Source of the DNA: Cyanobacteria bacterium OH_CBB_238 | GTDB lineage: Bacteria; Cyanobacteriota; Vampirovibrionia; Gastranaerophilales; Gastranaerophilaceae | Reading direction: 5' to 3' | DNA length: 12,838 nucleotides | NCBI GenBank assembly: GCA_023409995.1 | Contig: JAEYQN010000185.1 | Span: forward strand, 1 to 12,838 | In this document: positions 6,648 through 12,838 of the stretch, piece by piece | How positions within the stretch are numbered: position 1 is the first letter of the stretch | Layout of the letters: every line of letters begins with the position of its first letter | Made by a program: the position numbers and the translations under genes | Notes under the pieces: model-generated | Seen by the model: only the letters and a program-made list of their open reading frames with translations | The model's database searches: none | Told to the model about the DNA's origin: nothing

Positions 6648-7069
6648 GGTTTTACAAATTCAAAAGTTCCTACTGCCGTTATTACCGCAGTTGCAGCTGT
6701 TAGTGCTCCTTTTGTAATTTTAGAAAGAGTATTGGCACCCTTTAATAGTCCATTGATAGCCCCAATACTTGTTCCTACGAAAAAGAATAAATATCCTTTA
6801 AATATGCTTCTCGGAACCTGAACTGAGTCATTTATATCATTTTGATTAACTACTTTTTGACTGATTGTGTCTATTATTCTGTCAATGGGATTCGTTTTCT
6901 GTGTTGTGACTTTTTCCCTTTCAGGAGTAATTATTAGCTCATCTTTTTCCATTTTGTTTGTTGGTAAAGATACATTTGTATTTATTTGCTCGCTTGGATT
7001 TGTTTGCGGGGTTGTTGGAAAAGTAAAAATGCTTTTTGCAGGTTCGTTTATTGAGTTTGGAATTGTCAT
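6602..7069 (-). CDS. Unrecognised 155-residue protein with Pro/Thr-rich N-terminus and C-terminal membrane hairpin
   Basis: Not a family I recognise. The frame extends 10 codons further upstream, but GGGAGAA sits 5 bases before the ATG at 7069, so that start is used. Residues 1-85 are polar and Pro/Thr/Asn/Lys-rich, with no hydrophobic core, and are likely disordered. Residues about 92-110 (GYLFFFVGTSIGAINGLL) and 120-140 are hydrophobic and Gly/Ala-rich, with KGANTLSKITKG between them, suggesting two membrane helices in a hairpin. The long soluble region with no signal peptide would face the cytoplasm. Its small-residue helices resemble in style the 384-residue membrane protein encoded upstream, but I see no clear homology. 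The last 46 bases overlap the end of galE on the other strand. Confidence 0.65.
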   Translation of the reverse strand: MTIPNSINEPAKSIFTFPTTPQTNPSEQINTNVSLPTNKMEKDELIITPEREKVTTQKTNPIDRIIDTISQKVVNQNDINDSVQVPRSIFKGYLFFFVGTSIGAINGLLKGANTLSKITKGALTAATAVITAVGTFEFVKPYLVKNGGNKEGSDV

Positions 7070-7102
7070 TATTTCTCCCTTTTTTATTCTTAAAAACACC
7101 TA

Positions 7103-7108
7103 ATTATA
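7103..7108 (-). promoter_or_regulatory. Candidate -10 of the 155-residue protein gene
   Basis: A perfect TATAAT on the minus strand, about 34 bases before the ATG at 7069, sits inside the 12-bp palindrome 7102-7113 (AATTATATAATT). I find no good -35 at 16-18 bases. Confidence 0.35.
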
Positions 7109-7130
7109 TAATTTGCTAGCTAGTTGGGTT

Positions 7131-7159
7131 TTTCTGAGAAAGACATTGTGTGGTATAAT
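7131..7159 (+). promoter_or_regulatory. Extended -10 promoter of the polyprenyl synthase/signal peptidase pair
   Basis: TGG directly before TATAAT (7154-7159) makes an extended -10 (TGnTATAAT). A weak -35 TTTCTG (7131-7136) is 17 bases upstream. Transcription would start near 7166, so codons upstream of 7166 in the open frame cannot be translated from it; this supports the TTG start at 7194. Confidence 0.6.
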
Positions 7160-7193
7160 TGTTGCTGTTATTTTTATAGAGAGACATAATAGT

Positions 7194-8102
7194 TTGCAAA
7201 AGAAGATAGCTTTTGAGGTTGAGTCTGATTTAATAAAATTAAATGATAGGCTAAAATTGATATTAAATTTGAATGAAAATGAATTGACAAATAATTTGGA
7301 AAAATATTTGCTATCAAGTTCTAAGAAGTTAAGACCGATATTGATTTTTTTGCTTGTAAAAGCTTTAGGAAAAAATGTTTTAGATTCTCATATAAAAATT
7401 GCTAGTTCTGTTGAACTTATTCATAATGCCACCTTAATTCATGATGATATAATTGATGGTTCTGCTCTTAGGCGAGGCAATAAAAGCTTAAATTACGAAT
7501 TTGATAATAAATTAGCAGTTGTTGCAGGTGATTACTTATTAGCATTAGCTCTCGATGAATTGTTAAATGTTGGAAGTATAGATGTTTTGAAATTATTTAC
7601 ATCATCTCTATCTCATGTTTGTGAGGGCGAGATTAACCAGTATTTTCAAAAAGGTAAAGTTGTAGATATTGAAAGTTATATTGACAGATCAAAACAAAAG
7701 ACGGCAATTCTATTTCAAGTGGCGTTGGAAAGTATTATTTTATTGTCATGTGAACTAGATCATCTTAACGCTGTCAGGACTTTTGCTATTAACTTTGGTA
7801 TTGCATTTCAAATAAAAGATGATTTAACTAATGTATTACACACAGATTTGTCAAAACCTGCATTTAACGATTATTTGAGTGGAACATATACGGCTCCTAT
7901 TATTTTCCTTGCACAATTTAATGAAAATTATGCAAGCATTGAGCCAAATAAATTGTTGCAAACATTGAAAACATCTGGTGCCATTGAACAAACGAAGATA
8001 TTAATTAATAAGCATATTAATTTGGCTATTGATTCTTTAAGCTTTCTCGATGATAATTGTAGCAAGAGATCTATAATTGAGATTTGCAGAAGTTTAGGTT
8101 AG
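7194..8102 (+). CDS. All-trans polyprenyl diphosphate synthase
   Basis: A 302-residue trans-prenyltransferase that extends an allylic diphosphate with isopentenyl diphosphate, probably for a quinone side chain. It shows the diphosphate-binding KKLRP (44-48), first Asp-rich motif DDIID (84-88), RRG (93-95), GDYLLA (112-117), and second motif KDDLTN (208-213), in which the usual final Asp is Asn213. Ala and Thr lie five and four residues before the first Asp motif; small residues there generally allow long chains, so a product of about C30-C45 is likely (inference). The frame opens at 7113, but no ATG exists in the N-terminal part. The TTG at 7194, after AGAGAGA and downstream of the predicted promoter, gives a normal family N-terminus (QKKIAFEVESDL...). 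It is followed by the signal peptidase gene after 11 bases. Confidence 0.9.
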   Translation: MQKKIAFEVESDLIKLNDRLKLILNLNENELTNNLEKYLLSSSKKLRPILIFLLVKALGKNVLDSHIKIASSVELIHNATLIHDDIIDGSALRRGNKSLNYEFDNKLAVVAGDYLLALALDELLNVGSIDVLKLFTSSLSHVCEGEINQYFQKGKVVDIESYIDRSKQKTAILFQVALESIILLSCELDHLNAVRTFAINFGIAFQIKDDLTNVLHTDLSKPAFNDYLSGTYTAPIIFLAQFNENYASIEPNKLLQTLKTSGAIEQTKILINKHINLAIDSLSFLDDNCSKRSIIEICRSLG

Positions 8103-8113
8103 AGGATTATTCG

Positions 8114-8737
8114 GTGATCAATAGTAAATTTAATGCCATCATAAAAGAAGTCTTTGAAACAGTTATTTTTGTTGTTGTAATGGTTATTGTTATAAGATTT
8201 TTTATTGGAGAAATAAGGTGGATACCCTCTGCGTCAATGCATCCAACCTTGGTTGAAGGTGATAGGGTTTTTGTTGAAAGATTTTCAAGATTTTTCTCTA
8301 CTCCAAAACGTGGAGATATTATGGTCTTTTATCCCCCGGCAGAAGAATTACCAAATGATCCATTGTCAGTACTTAAACGCTTAACAGGTTTTGCTTGTAA
8401 GGATATTGCATATATTAAAAGAGTTGTAGGTATTCCCGGTGATCGTCTGGAGGTTGTTAGGCAAGATAATGGAATGTATTCGGTCTATATTAATGGAAAT
8501 GAATTAAATGAGCCATACGTTCAGAATCCTATGGACTATATTCCTTGCAAAAGTGATATGTTTTGTGGCCCATTTTTAATCCCACAAGGCGAATATTTTA
8601 TGATGGGAGATAATCGAGGAAATTCTCAAGACTCAAGATTTTGGGGCTTCTTGCCAAAAGAAAGGCTAATTGGTAAAGCTACTTTTCTTTTTTGGCCAGT
8701 AACCCATTTTCAATATTTTGGTGAGCAAAAATATTAG
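8114..8737 (+). CDS. lepB: Signal peptidase I
   Basis: A 207-residue membrane serine-lysine protease that removes signal peptides from exported proteins. One N-terminal membrane helix (about 16-30, VIFVVVMVIVIRFF region) is followed by box B PSASMHPTL with nucleophile Ser41, box C around RGDIMVFYPP, box D YIKRVVGIPGD with general-base Lys102, and box E GDNRGNSQDSRFWG (165-178). The segment between boxes C and D carries an insertion with PNDPLSVLKRLTGFACKD, reminiscent of cyanobacterial-lineage enzymes (inference). The GTG start is chosen because AGAGGA lies 7 bases before it; an upstream TTG would overlap the prenyl synthase gene. It is co-transcribed with that gene (11-base gap), though the functions are not linked. 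Confidence 0.95.
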   Translation: MINSKFNAIIKEVFETVIFVVVMVIVIRFFIGEIRWIPSASMHPTLVEGDRVFVERFSRFFSTPKRGDIMVFYPPAEELPNDPLSVLKRLTGFACKDIAYIKRVVGIPGDRLEVVRQDNGMYSVYINGNELNEPYVQNPMDYIPCKSDMFCGPFLIPQGEYFMMGDNRGNSQDSRFWGFLPKERLIGKATFLFWPVTHFQYFGEQKY

Positions 8738-8832
8738 AAAAATGTCTCAAATATTTTATAGTATTGAATTGTAGCAATTTTTTATACTTTTTTGTTTTAC
8801 AATACATGTAGAGACATAATATTAGGCTAATT

Positions 8833-9285
8833 ATGAAAATATTTGGAATCGGTTCTACTCTGAAGGCTGTTGGGAAAAGTGTTACCAAACCTGTTTCTAA
8901 TCCTCTTTTAAACAAAGATGTGAGAATTATTGCAGACTCTTTTGTAAAGCAAGATAATCAAAAATTGCAAAAAGCACTGACACCTTTAGAGCTTGCTAAA
9001 AAATTTAAAAGCGAGGTTTGTTCAGGTTATTCTGACTGGAATGATCTTTTTCCAAGGGATGGAGAAAGTGGTAGTGATCTGACTAAGCAAATAATTGAAG
9101 AATATACTGCTTCTATTGAAAAAATGAATGTAGAGGGAGTAGAAACATTCTGCAAGCTTTCTATGGGTACTAATCATATAAAATGCTTGAAAGAAAGTGC
9201 AAAAGAGAATAAAAGTATAGCCAATTTTGTTAATCTTCTTGAATCTAAGCTTTCTAGAAATCTAGAATCATTATATAAAAACTAA
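8833..9285 (+). CDS. Unrecognised 150-residue Lys-rich helical protein
   Basis: I do not recognise this protein. It starts with an amphipathic basic stretch (KIFGIGSTLKAVGKSVTKP) lacking the long hydrophobic core of a signal peptide, and could associate with a membrane surface. The rest is charged and mostly helical in appearance, with cysteines at 63, 107 and 118. It is preceded by a weak AGG about 6 bases before the ATG. The 95-base gap from lepB contains no hairpin terminator, so it may be partly co-transcribed; a TACAAT-like -10 near 8799 might drive it separately. Its last 15 bases overlap the end of the convergent isocitrate dehydrogenase gene. Confidence 0.65.
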   Translation: MKIFGIGSTLKAVGKSVTKPVSNPLLNKDVRIIADSFVKQDNQKLQKALTPLELAKKFKSEVCSGYSDWNDLFPRDGESGSDLTKQIIEEYTASIEKMNVEGVETFCKLSMGTNHIKCLKESAKENKSIANFVNLLESKLSRNLESLYKN

Positions 9286-10275
9286 TTTTTTTATTATTTC
9301 ATTAGTAAATTCTTCTGTCGTTGCATTGCCGCCTAGATCAGGAGTTGTTAGAGAGCCTTCTTCTAAAACTTCAAATAGAGCTTTTTCAATCCTATCAGCA
9401 TGTTTATTTTCTTCTATGTGTCTGAGCATATCAATGGCGCTTAATAAAAGGGCAGTTGGGTTTGCTTTGTTTTGTCCTTGTATATCAGGTGCTGAACCAT
9501 GCACTGGTTCAAATACAGCAATTCCATTTCCTATATTTGCTCCTTTTGCTACTCCTAGACCTCCAATTAATCCTGCACATAAGTCAGAAATTATATCACC
9601 ATATAAATTAGGCAGAACAAGTACATCAAACTTTTGAGGTTTTTGAACCAGTTGCATGCATAAATTATCTACAAGTATTTCTTCATACTTTATTTGGGGA
9701 TAATTTTTTGCTACAGATCTTACGGAGTCTAAAAATAATCCATCAGATAACTTACAAATATTTGCTTTTGTTACGGCACATACCGTGTTTCTTTTTTGTT
9801 GAACCGCATAATTAAATGCATATTCTGCTATTCTTGTTGAAGCTTCTCTTGTTATTATTTTGATAGATTCAGCTCTATCTTCGTTTATTTTTCTTTCTAC
9901 ACCAGCATATAGGTCTTCTGTATTTTCCCTTACAACAATAATATCAACATTCTCAAATCTTGTTTTAATTCCTGGTAAATTTTTGCAAGGTCTTAGATTT
10001 GCATATAAATCTAATTCTTTTCTTAATGTCACGTTTACGCTTCGAAAGCCTTTGCCAATAGGAGTTGTGATAGGAGCTTTTAGTGCAATTTTGTTTTTAT
10101 TTATGGAGTCAATGACTCTTTGAGGCAAAGGAGTTCCCTCTTTTTCTGCTGTTGCTGCGCCTGCCTCTTGAATGTCCCAACTTATTTTCAATCCTGAATT
10201 TTCTATTATTTTTAAGACCGCTGAAGTTATCTCAGGACCAATACCATCCCCTGGAATTACTGTTATTTCTTTCAT
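9271..10275 (-). CDS. icd: NAD-type isocitrate dehydrogenase
   Basis: A 334-residue beta-decarboxylating dehydrogenase that converts isocitrate to 2-oxoglutarate, CO2 and reduced cofactor. Visible marks are PGDGIGPE (8-15), the isocitrate-specific segment SVNVTLRKELDLYANLRP (Ser79, Asn81, Arg85, Arg95), RENTEDLYAG with Arg116 and Tyr123, Lys170, metal-binding Asp203, Asp227 and Asp231, and HGSAPDIQGQNKANP (259-273). At the cofactor position the residues are Asp264-Ile265, as in NAD enzymes, rather than the Lys-Tyr of NADP enzymes. Ser79 and Asn81 point to isocitrate rather than isopropylmalate or homoisocitrate. Length matches NAD-IDH/IDH3-type proteins. AAGGG precedes the ATG, 10 bases after the pncC stop, so it is last in the four-gene operon. 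With citrate synthase and aconitase it would supply 2-oxoglutarate for glutamate. Confidence 0.9.
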   Translation of the reverse strand: MKEITVIPGDGIGPEITSAVLKIIENSGLKISWDIQEAGAATAEKEGTPLPQRVIDSINKNKIALKAPITTPIGKGFRSVNVTLRKELDLYANLRPCKNLPGIKTRFENVDIIVVRENTEDLYAGVERKINEDRAESIKIITREASTRIAEYAFNYAVQQKRNTVCAVTKANICKLSDGLFLDSVRSVAKNYPQIKYEEILVDNLCMQLVQKPQKFDVLVLPNLYGDIISDLCAGLIGGLGVAKGANIGNGIAVFEPVHGSAPDIQGQNKANPTALLLSAIDMLRHIEENKHADRIEKALFEVLEEGSLTTPDLGGNATTEEFTNEIIKKLVFI

Positions 10276-10285
10276 TTGAGCCCTT

Positions 10286-10846
10286 CTATCTATATTTTCT
10301 TTTTAAGAATTTGTATAGTGCTTGTAACGCAACTTGTGAGAAAGTGTATTTCATTATTCTTCTTGATAAATGTTTATTTGCATTAAATTTTAATACTTTT
10401 GTTTCCTTTTTTGTAGCTATACATATATAGATAAGCCCTATAGGTTTTTTCTCTGTGCCTCCGAGCGGACCTGCTATTCCTGATGTTGAAATTGCAATAT
10501 CGCATCCTGTAGCTTTTAATAAGCCTCTTGCCATTTGTCTTACAATTTGCTTGCTAACCACTCCATGTTCTATTATGCTCACGCTGCTGACATTAAGATA
10601 TTTCTCTTTTGCTTCATTCGCATATGTTACCAAGCTTTCATCTATGTAACCAGAACTCCCTGATACGTCAGTAAGTCTTGATGCAATTAATCCTCCTGTG
10701 CAAGATTCGCAACAAGATATGACTAATCCATTTTCAAGCAATAGTTTTGCTATTTGCCTTTCTGGCTTTAGTCGGCAAAAAGAAGGAAATAGCCTTATGA
10801 TGGCAACAGAATTTATTATAAATTTCAACATTAATCTAATGAACAT
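10286..10846 (-). CDS. pncC: Stand-alone CinA C-terminal domain, NMN deamidase type (PncC)
   Basis: A 186-residue protein made of the CinA C-terminal domain only; the MoaB-like N-terminal domain of full CinA is absent. It carries ESCTGGLIASRLTDVSGSSGY (47-67) with catalytic Ser48, YANEAKEKYL (75-84), GVVS (95-98), TSGIAGP (121-127) and GGTEKKPIGLIYI (129-141). Family members hydrolyse nicotinamide mononucleotide to nicotinate mononucleotide plus ammonia, recycling NMN formed by NAD-dependent DNA ligase. About 28 residues precede the domain, hydrophobic with Arg/Lys (FIRLMLKFIINSVAIIRLF), longer than usual; the internal Met6 is an alternative start. The ATG overlaps the previous stop as TAATG with no good ribosome site, so translation is probably coupled. 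Expected to be cytoplasmic unless the N-terminus anchors it. Confidence 0.88.
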   Translation of the reverse strand: MFIRLMLKFIINSVAIIRLFPSFCRLKPERQIAKLLLENGLVISCCESCTGGLIASRLTDVSGSSGYIDESLVTYANEAKEKYLNVSSVSIIEHGVVSKQIVRQMARGLLKATGCDIAISTSGIAGPLGGTEKKPIGLIYICIATKKETKVLKFNANKHLSRRIMKYTFSQVALQALYKFLKRKYR

Positions 10847-11553
10847 TAGTATACGGGAATATCAAGCGGCTTTAGTAACATTAAATTTATTTTATCGCCT
10901 TGATTTAATGATAAATCATCTCCTTTTTTGATTAAGTCAATTATTGAATCTCCCATAAAATATATTCCTGCTACGGGAGCAGAGAATACGGCACTTAATG
11001 GAGCTAAAGCATATTTGGGATAGCCTGACAATACTTGTCCCCCAGTGTTCCAGCCCCAATTTGTTGATGTTTTAACTATTTTTGCGGTATTTTTGGCATT
11101 TTGTACAGTTGCTGTTCTATAATTTGTTTGTTCTCCTAACCCGCCATCGATTGTTACTTTAGGATTATTGCATATACCGACTCTTAAAGAAATTTGCTTT
11201 CCCGTTGGGGCTACGACATGATCAAAGTCTAAATACACAGTTGCACTTCTCGATAGCATCCTGCTTTGTTTTATCTTTTGTATGGATCCTCTAACTATAC
11301 TACCGGTTGGAAGAACCACTAACCCATCAACTTTTATGTCTTCTGTCGTCATCATTGAAAATTGGTCGCCCATTTCCATCATGTCAGAATTTATTGGGTC
11401 TAATAATTTTAAACGTAATATTGTTCCGCTTGGGATTCTTTTAGTTCCTATATCTGCGTGTATTGTTTTATTTGATAATGCTGCAAATGAGCAGTTTGCT
11501 GTTATAAGCATAATGCTGATAATTAATAATCCCAGAATATTTTTTAATTTCAT
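10846..11553 (-). CDS. Exported protein with VirB10/TrbI-like beta domain
   Basis: A 235-residue protein with a clear Sec signal peptide: KLK, hydrophobic core LGLLIISIMLI, and likely cleavage after SFA (22-24). Cys21 is not in a proper lipobox. Residues 40-122 follow the pattern PSGTILRLKLLDPINS...GDQF...VDGLVVLPTGSIVRGSI...ATVYLDFDHVVAPTGKQISL, which resembles the beta-rich C-terminal domain of VirB10/TrbI proteins and related envelope proteins. No inner-membrane anchor or proline-rich linker like true VirB10 is present and no conjugation gene is nearby, so I treat this as a fold resemblance. A hydrophobic stretch (182-203) and another short LNQGDKINLMLL element close the protein. AGGAGA lies 7 bases before the ATG. 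It lies between yhaM-like and pncC genes in the operon. Confidence 0.8.
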   Translation of the reverse strand: MKLKNILGLLIISIMLITANCSFAALSNKTIHADIGTKRIPSGTILRLKLLDPINSDMMEMGDQFSMMTTEDIKVDGLVVLPTGSIVRGSIQKIKQSRMLSRSATVYLDFDHVVAPTGKQISLRVGICNNPKVTIDGGLGEQTNYRTATVQNAKNTAKIVKTSTNWGWNTGGQVLSGYPKYALAPLSAVFSAPVAGIYFMGDSIIDLIKKGDDLSLNQGDKINLMLLKPLDIPVY

Positions 11554-11596
11554 TTGTCATCTCCTCGTAATAGGTTTAAAAAAACATTATTTTGTT

Positions 11597-12427
11597 TTAA
11601 TTTATGTCGCTAATTGAGATTTTTCCATATTTTGCTGATAAATCATCAATATGATGAACGATATATGCTATTGGATCCAAATCTTTCTGACTTAGATCGA
11701 CCATTGAGCCCCACTCTATTCTTCCATGGTGTGCTGCAATCATTTTGGCTATTTCTTTTTGGCCATTTTGCATACAAATGGTAAAGCCCCATTGGGAGTG
11801 CGAAATCCAATCTTGCCTGAACTTTTCATCATAGTCGATCAAACCGGTTTCTTTATCTATGGTGTATTCAAATATTTTCCCAAAATCATGCAAAATACAT
11901 GCCGCTATTACATTGTCTTTATTAACATTTTTATGTATTGTTGATAGGATATTTTTTGCAATTTCAACACATTCTACGGTATGTTGAATTAGGCCACCTA
12001 CATAATTATGGTGCATTAGCTTTGCGGCGGGCATTATTTTAAATAATTTTTCATGTTCAAAAAGAACTGATGACACAAATTCCTTAAGTTCAGTACTTTC
12101 AAAGGAGTTAATAACATATATTAATTGTTCAAAATGTTTTTCTCTTTGCTCTTCGCTTAAACCAAGAGATGCTTCTTTTACTAATTCTAAATTTGAAACT
12201 AGGCAATTATTAAATTTTTCATTAAAAGAACCGCCAAGAATTTTTACATGATTTCCGGTTCTGAAAATTTTATTGTCAGTCCTTGATAGCGTTTCTTCCC
12301 AAAGAATGCAGTTCAGTGAGCTTGAGTCGTTCAATTTCTTCAATTGAAGCTTTCCCATTTTTGTTCCGGCTTTTGTGTCACCTACTGAAAATATAACCAC
12401 TTCATAAACTGCCGCTAAATCTAACAT
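11597..12427 (-). CDS. YhaM-like 3'-5' exoribonuclease (OB-fold plus HD domain)
   Basis: A 276-residue cytoplasmic protein. Residues 1-80 look like an OB-fold nucleic-acid-binding domain (VIFSVGDTKAGTKMGKLQLKKL... SSLNCILW). Residues about 130-268 are an HD phosphohydrolase domain with HHNYVGGLIQHT (His139, His140, His149), the defining HD pair His180-Asp181 in LHDFGK, SHSQWG (His210), AAHHG (His233, His234) and HHIDDLSAKYG (His258, Asp261). This architecture and order match YhaM/CBF1-type 3'-5' exonucleases, which shorten RNA and some single-stranded DNA with a divalent metal. Length is a little shorter than the usual 310-320, mainly at the N-terminus. AAAGGT precedes the ATG. It is the first gene after the extended -10 promoter and 43 bases ahead of the exported protein gene. 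Confidence 0.87.
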   Translation of the reverse strand: MLDLAAVYEVVIFSVGDTKAGTKMGKLQLKKLNDSSSLNCILWEETLSRTDNKIFRTGNHVKILGGSFNEKFNNCLVSNLELVKEASLGLSEEQREKHFEQLIYVINSFESTELKEFVSSVLFEHEKLFKIMPAAKLMHHNYVGGLIQHTVECVEIAKNILSTIHKNVNKDNVIAACILHDFGKIFEYTIDKETGLIDYDEKFRQDWISHSQWGFTICMQNGQKEIAKMIAAHHGRIEWGSMVDLSQKDLDPIAYIVHHIDDLSAKYGKISISDIN

Positions 12428-12462
12428 TATTTACCTTTTTTCTTAATTTTATTATCTTTTGA

Positions 12463-12471
12463 ATTATATCA
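12463..12471 (-). promoter_or_regulatory. Extended -10 promoter of the yhaM-like/exported/pncC/icd operon
   Basis: On the minus strand TGA directly before TATAAT (12463-12468) fits TGnTATAAT. The -35 at 17 bases (TTTTCT) is poor, as tolerated with an extended -10. The predicted leader is about 29 bases. Confidence 0.55.
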
Positions 12472-12523
12472 CTAAAAATGTATGGAGAAAAATATTTAGA
12501 AATATAAATATTCATACAGAAGT

Positions 12524-12610
12524 ATGATATTTTCGCCAGAATATGTGGAATTTATTGAAAAAGCAAAGAAGGTAAGTTATAGTTTAGATATAGAGATATA
12601 TCTATTATAG
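12524..12610 (+). CDS. Possible 28-codon small ORF upstream of fliD
   Basis: An ATG at 12524 opens 28 codons (MIFSPEYVEFIEKAKKVSY...) ending in TAG at 12610, within the 256-base region between the yhaM-like gene and fliD. Only a weak AGAAG lies just before the ATG, and no promoter stands out. Composition is protein-like, but at this AT content such an ORF can arise by chance. I give it low weight. Confidence 0.15.
   Translation: MIFSPEYVEFIEKAKKVSYSLDIEIYLL
12585..12604. repeat. 8-bp inverted repeat with GAGA loop
   Basis: TAGATATA, GAGA, TATATCTA. It is AT-only apart from one pair per arm, lies at the end of the small ORF and about 80 bases before fliD, and has no adjoining T-run. It could be a protein-binding site or a weak hairpin. 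Confidence 0.4.
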
Positions 12611-12611
12611 G

Positions 12612-12640
12612 TGTTTCGAACGAGGTTATAGCCTGATAAT
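12612..12640 (+). promoter_or_regulatory. fliD: Candidate fliD promoter, sigma70 or flagellar-sigma type
   Basis: Read as sigma70: TGTTTC (12612-12617), 17 bases, GATAAT (12635-12640). Read as flagellar sigma-28: GCCTGATAA (12631-12639) is one insertion away from the known -10 GCCGATAA, but no TAAA-type -35 is correctly spaced. Neither reading is firm. The leader to the ATG would be about 37 bases; I see no known riboswitch in it. Confidence 0.3.
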
Positions 12641-12683
12641 ATGCACTATAGCAAGGGCTTTCTGACAGGTGTAAGGAGAAATT

Positions 12684-12838
12684 ATGGCAACAATTCAGTT
12701 TTCAGGGTTAGGTTCAGGACTTACGTATACTGATTGGATTTCTGCATTAGTTGATGCTAAAAAAGCTCCTATTACAACTTTATCAACTAAGGTATCTACG
12801 ATAACAGATGCAAAGACAGATACGACCACTCTTAAGGG
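12684..12838 (+). CDS. fliD: Flagellar hook-associated protein 2 (filament cap), N-terminal fragment
   Basis: The first 51 codons are present and the gene continues past the right edge. FliD forms the cap at the tip of the filament, where it guides flagellin folding. The diagnostic N-terminal pattern is clear: a short lead, then FSGLGSGLTYTDWISALVDAKKAPITTL, matching the conserved GLGSGLD...I..LV.AE..P...L of FliD, followed by a Thr/Ser/Lys-rich coiled-coil region (STKVSTITDAKTDTTTL) as in the D0 domain. The common Asp after GSGL is Thr here. AAGGAGA lies 4 bases before the ATG. It is transcribed away from the yhaM-like operon. Confidence 0.87.
   Translation, partial: MATIQFSGLGSGLTYTDWISALVDAKKAPITTLSTKVSTITDAKTDTTTLK

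Noticed and set aside
8679..8915. Minus-strand 78-codon ORF across the lepB-orphan gap
   Set aside because: It overlaps the 3' end of lepB and the start of the next gene antisense, with no ribosome site and no recognisable motif.
9252..9267. Two TCTAGA hexamers near the convergent junction of the orphan gene and icd
   Set aside because: They lie inside the coding sequence, form no stable stem longer than six pairs, and look incidental.
12611..12683. Possible riboswitch or RNA-binding-protein site (GACAGG ... AAGGAG) in the fliD leader
   Set aside because: No known riboswitch core could be assembled, only weak 4-bp pairings; AAGGAG is explained as the ribosome site.
1..12838. CRISPR arrays, insertion sequences, phage or toxin-antitoxin systems
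   Set aside because: No regularly spaced repeats, transposase or integrase motifs, terminal inverted repeats, or recognisable defence genes were found on either strand.

Overview
The window is strongly AT-rich. It holds three loci of recognisable housekeeping or redox genes, with several proteins I do not recognise between them. The far right edge carries the start of a flagellar cap gene (fliD). A flagellum, a compact LepB-type signal peptidase, a long-chain polyprenyl synthase and an exported VirB10/TrbI-like protein point to a low-GC bacterium, probably diderm. The LepB insertion and the orphan proteins remind me of gut non-photosynthetic cyanobacteria (Vampirovibrionia/Melainabacteria, Gastranaerophilales type). 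That placement is inference from general familiarity and was not tested; a low-GC Firmicute remains possible.

Left region (1-3385, all minus strand): a sulfur/redox locus. A small ArsR-type repressor gene overlaps by 10 bases a 795-residue fusion of CoA-disulfide/persulfide reductase, rhodanese, TusA and DsrE2-like domains. The repressor promoter is nearly ideal (TTGACA, 17 bp, TATTCT) and lies almost wholly inside a perfect 38-bp palindrome, the best-supported regulatory site in the window. Downstream is the 5' two-thirds or more of a ferredoxin-nitroreductase fusion, cut by the window edge. I read this as a repressor-controlled system for handling reactive or zero-valent sulfur, with persulfide passed between cysteine domains of one polypeptide.

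Middle-left (3408-5449, minus): a 126-residue orphan protein, a 384-residue orphan membrane protein with a clear intrinsic terminator and a small internal duplication, and a tRNA-Gly(GCC) with an encoded CCA, its own terminator and a good promoter.

Middle (5551-9285): galE (plus) converges with and overlaps a small predicted membrane protein gene (minus). A divergent promoter region then leads to a plus-strand pair, a polyprenyl diphosphate synthase (TTG start) and signal peptidase I (GTG start), followed by a 150-residue orphan protein whose 3' end overlaps the convergent isocitrate dehydrogenase gene.

Right (9271-12471, minus): a compact four-gene run read from one extended -10 promoter: YhaM-like HD-domain exonuclease, exported VirB10/TrbI-like protein, stand-alone CinA C-terminal domain (PncC-type NMN deamidase) and NAD-type isocitrate dehydrogenase. 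A 256-base divergent intergenic region then precedes fliD (plus), which runs off the right edge.
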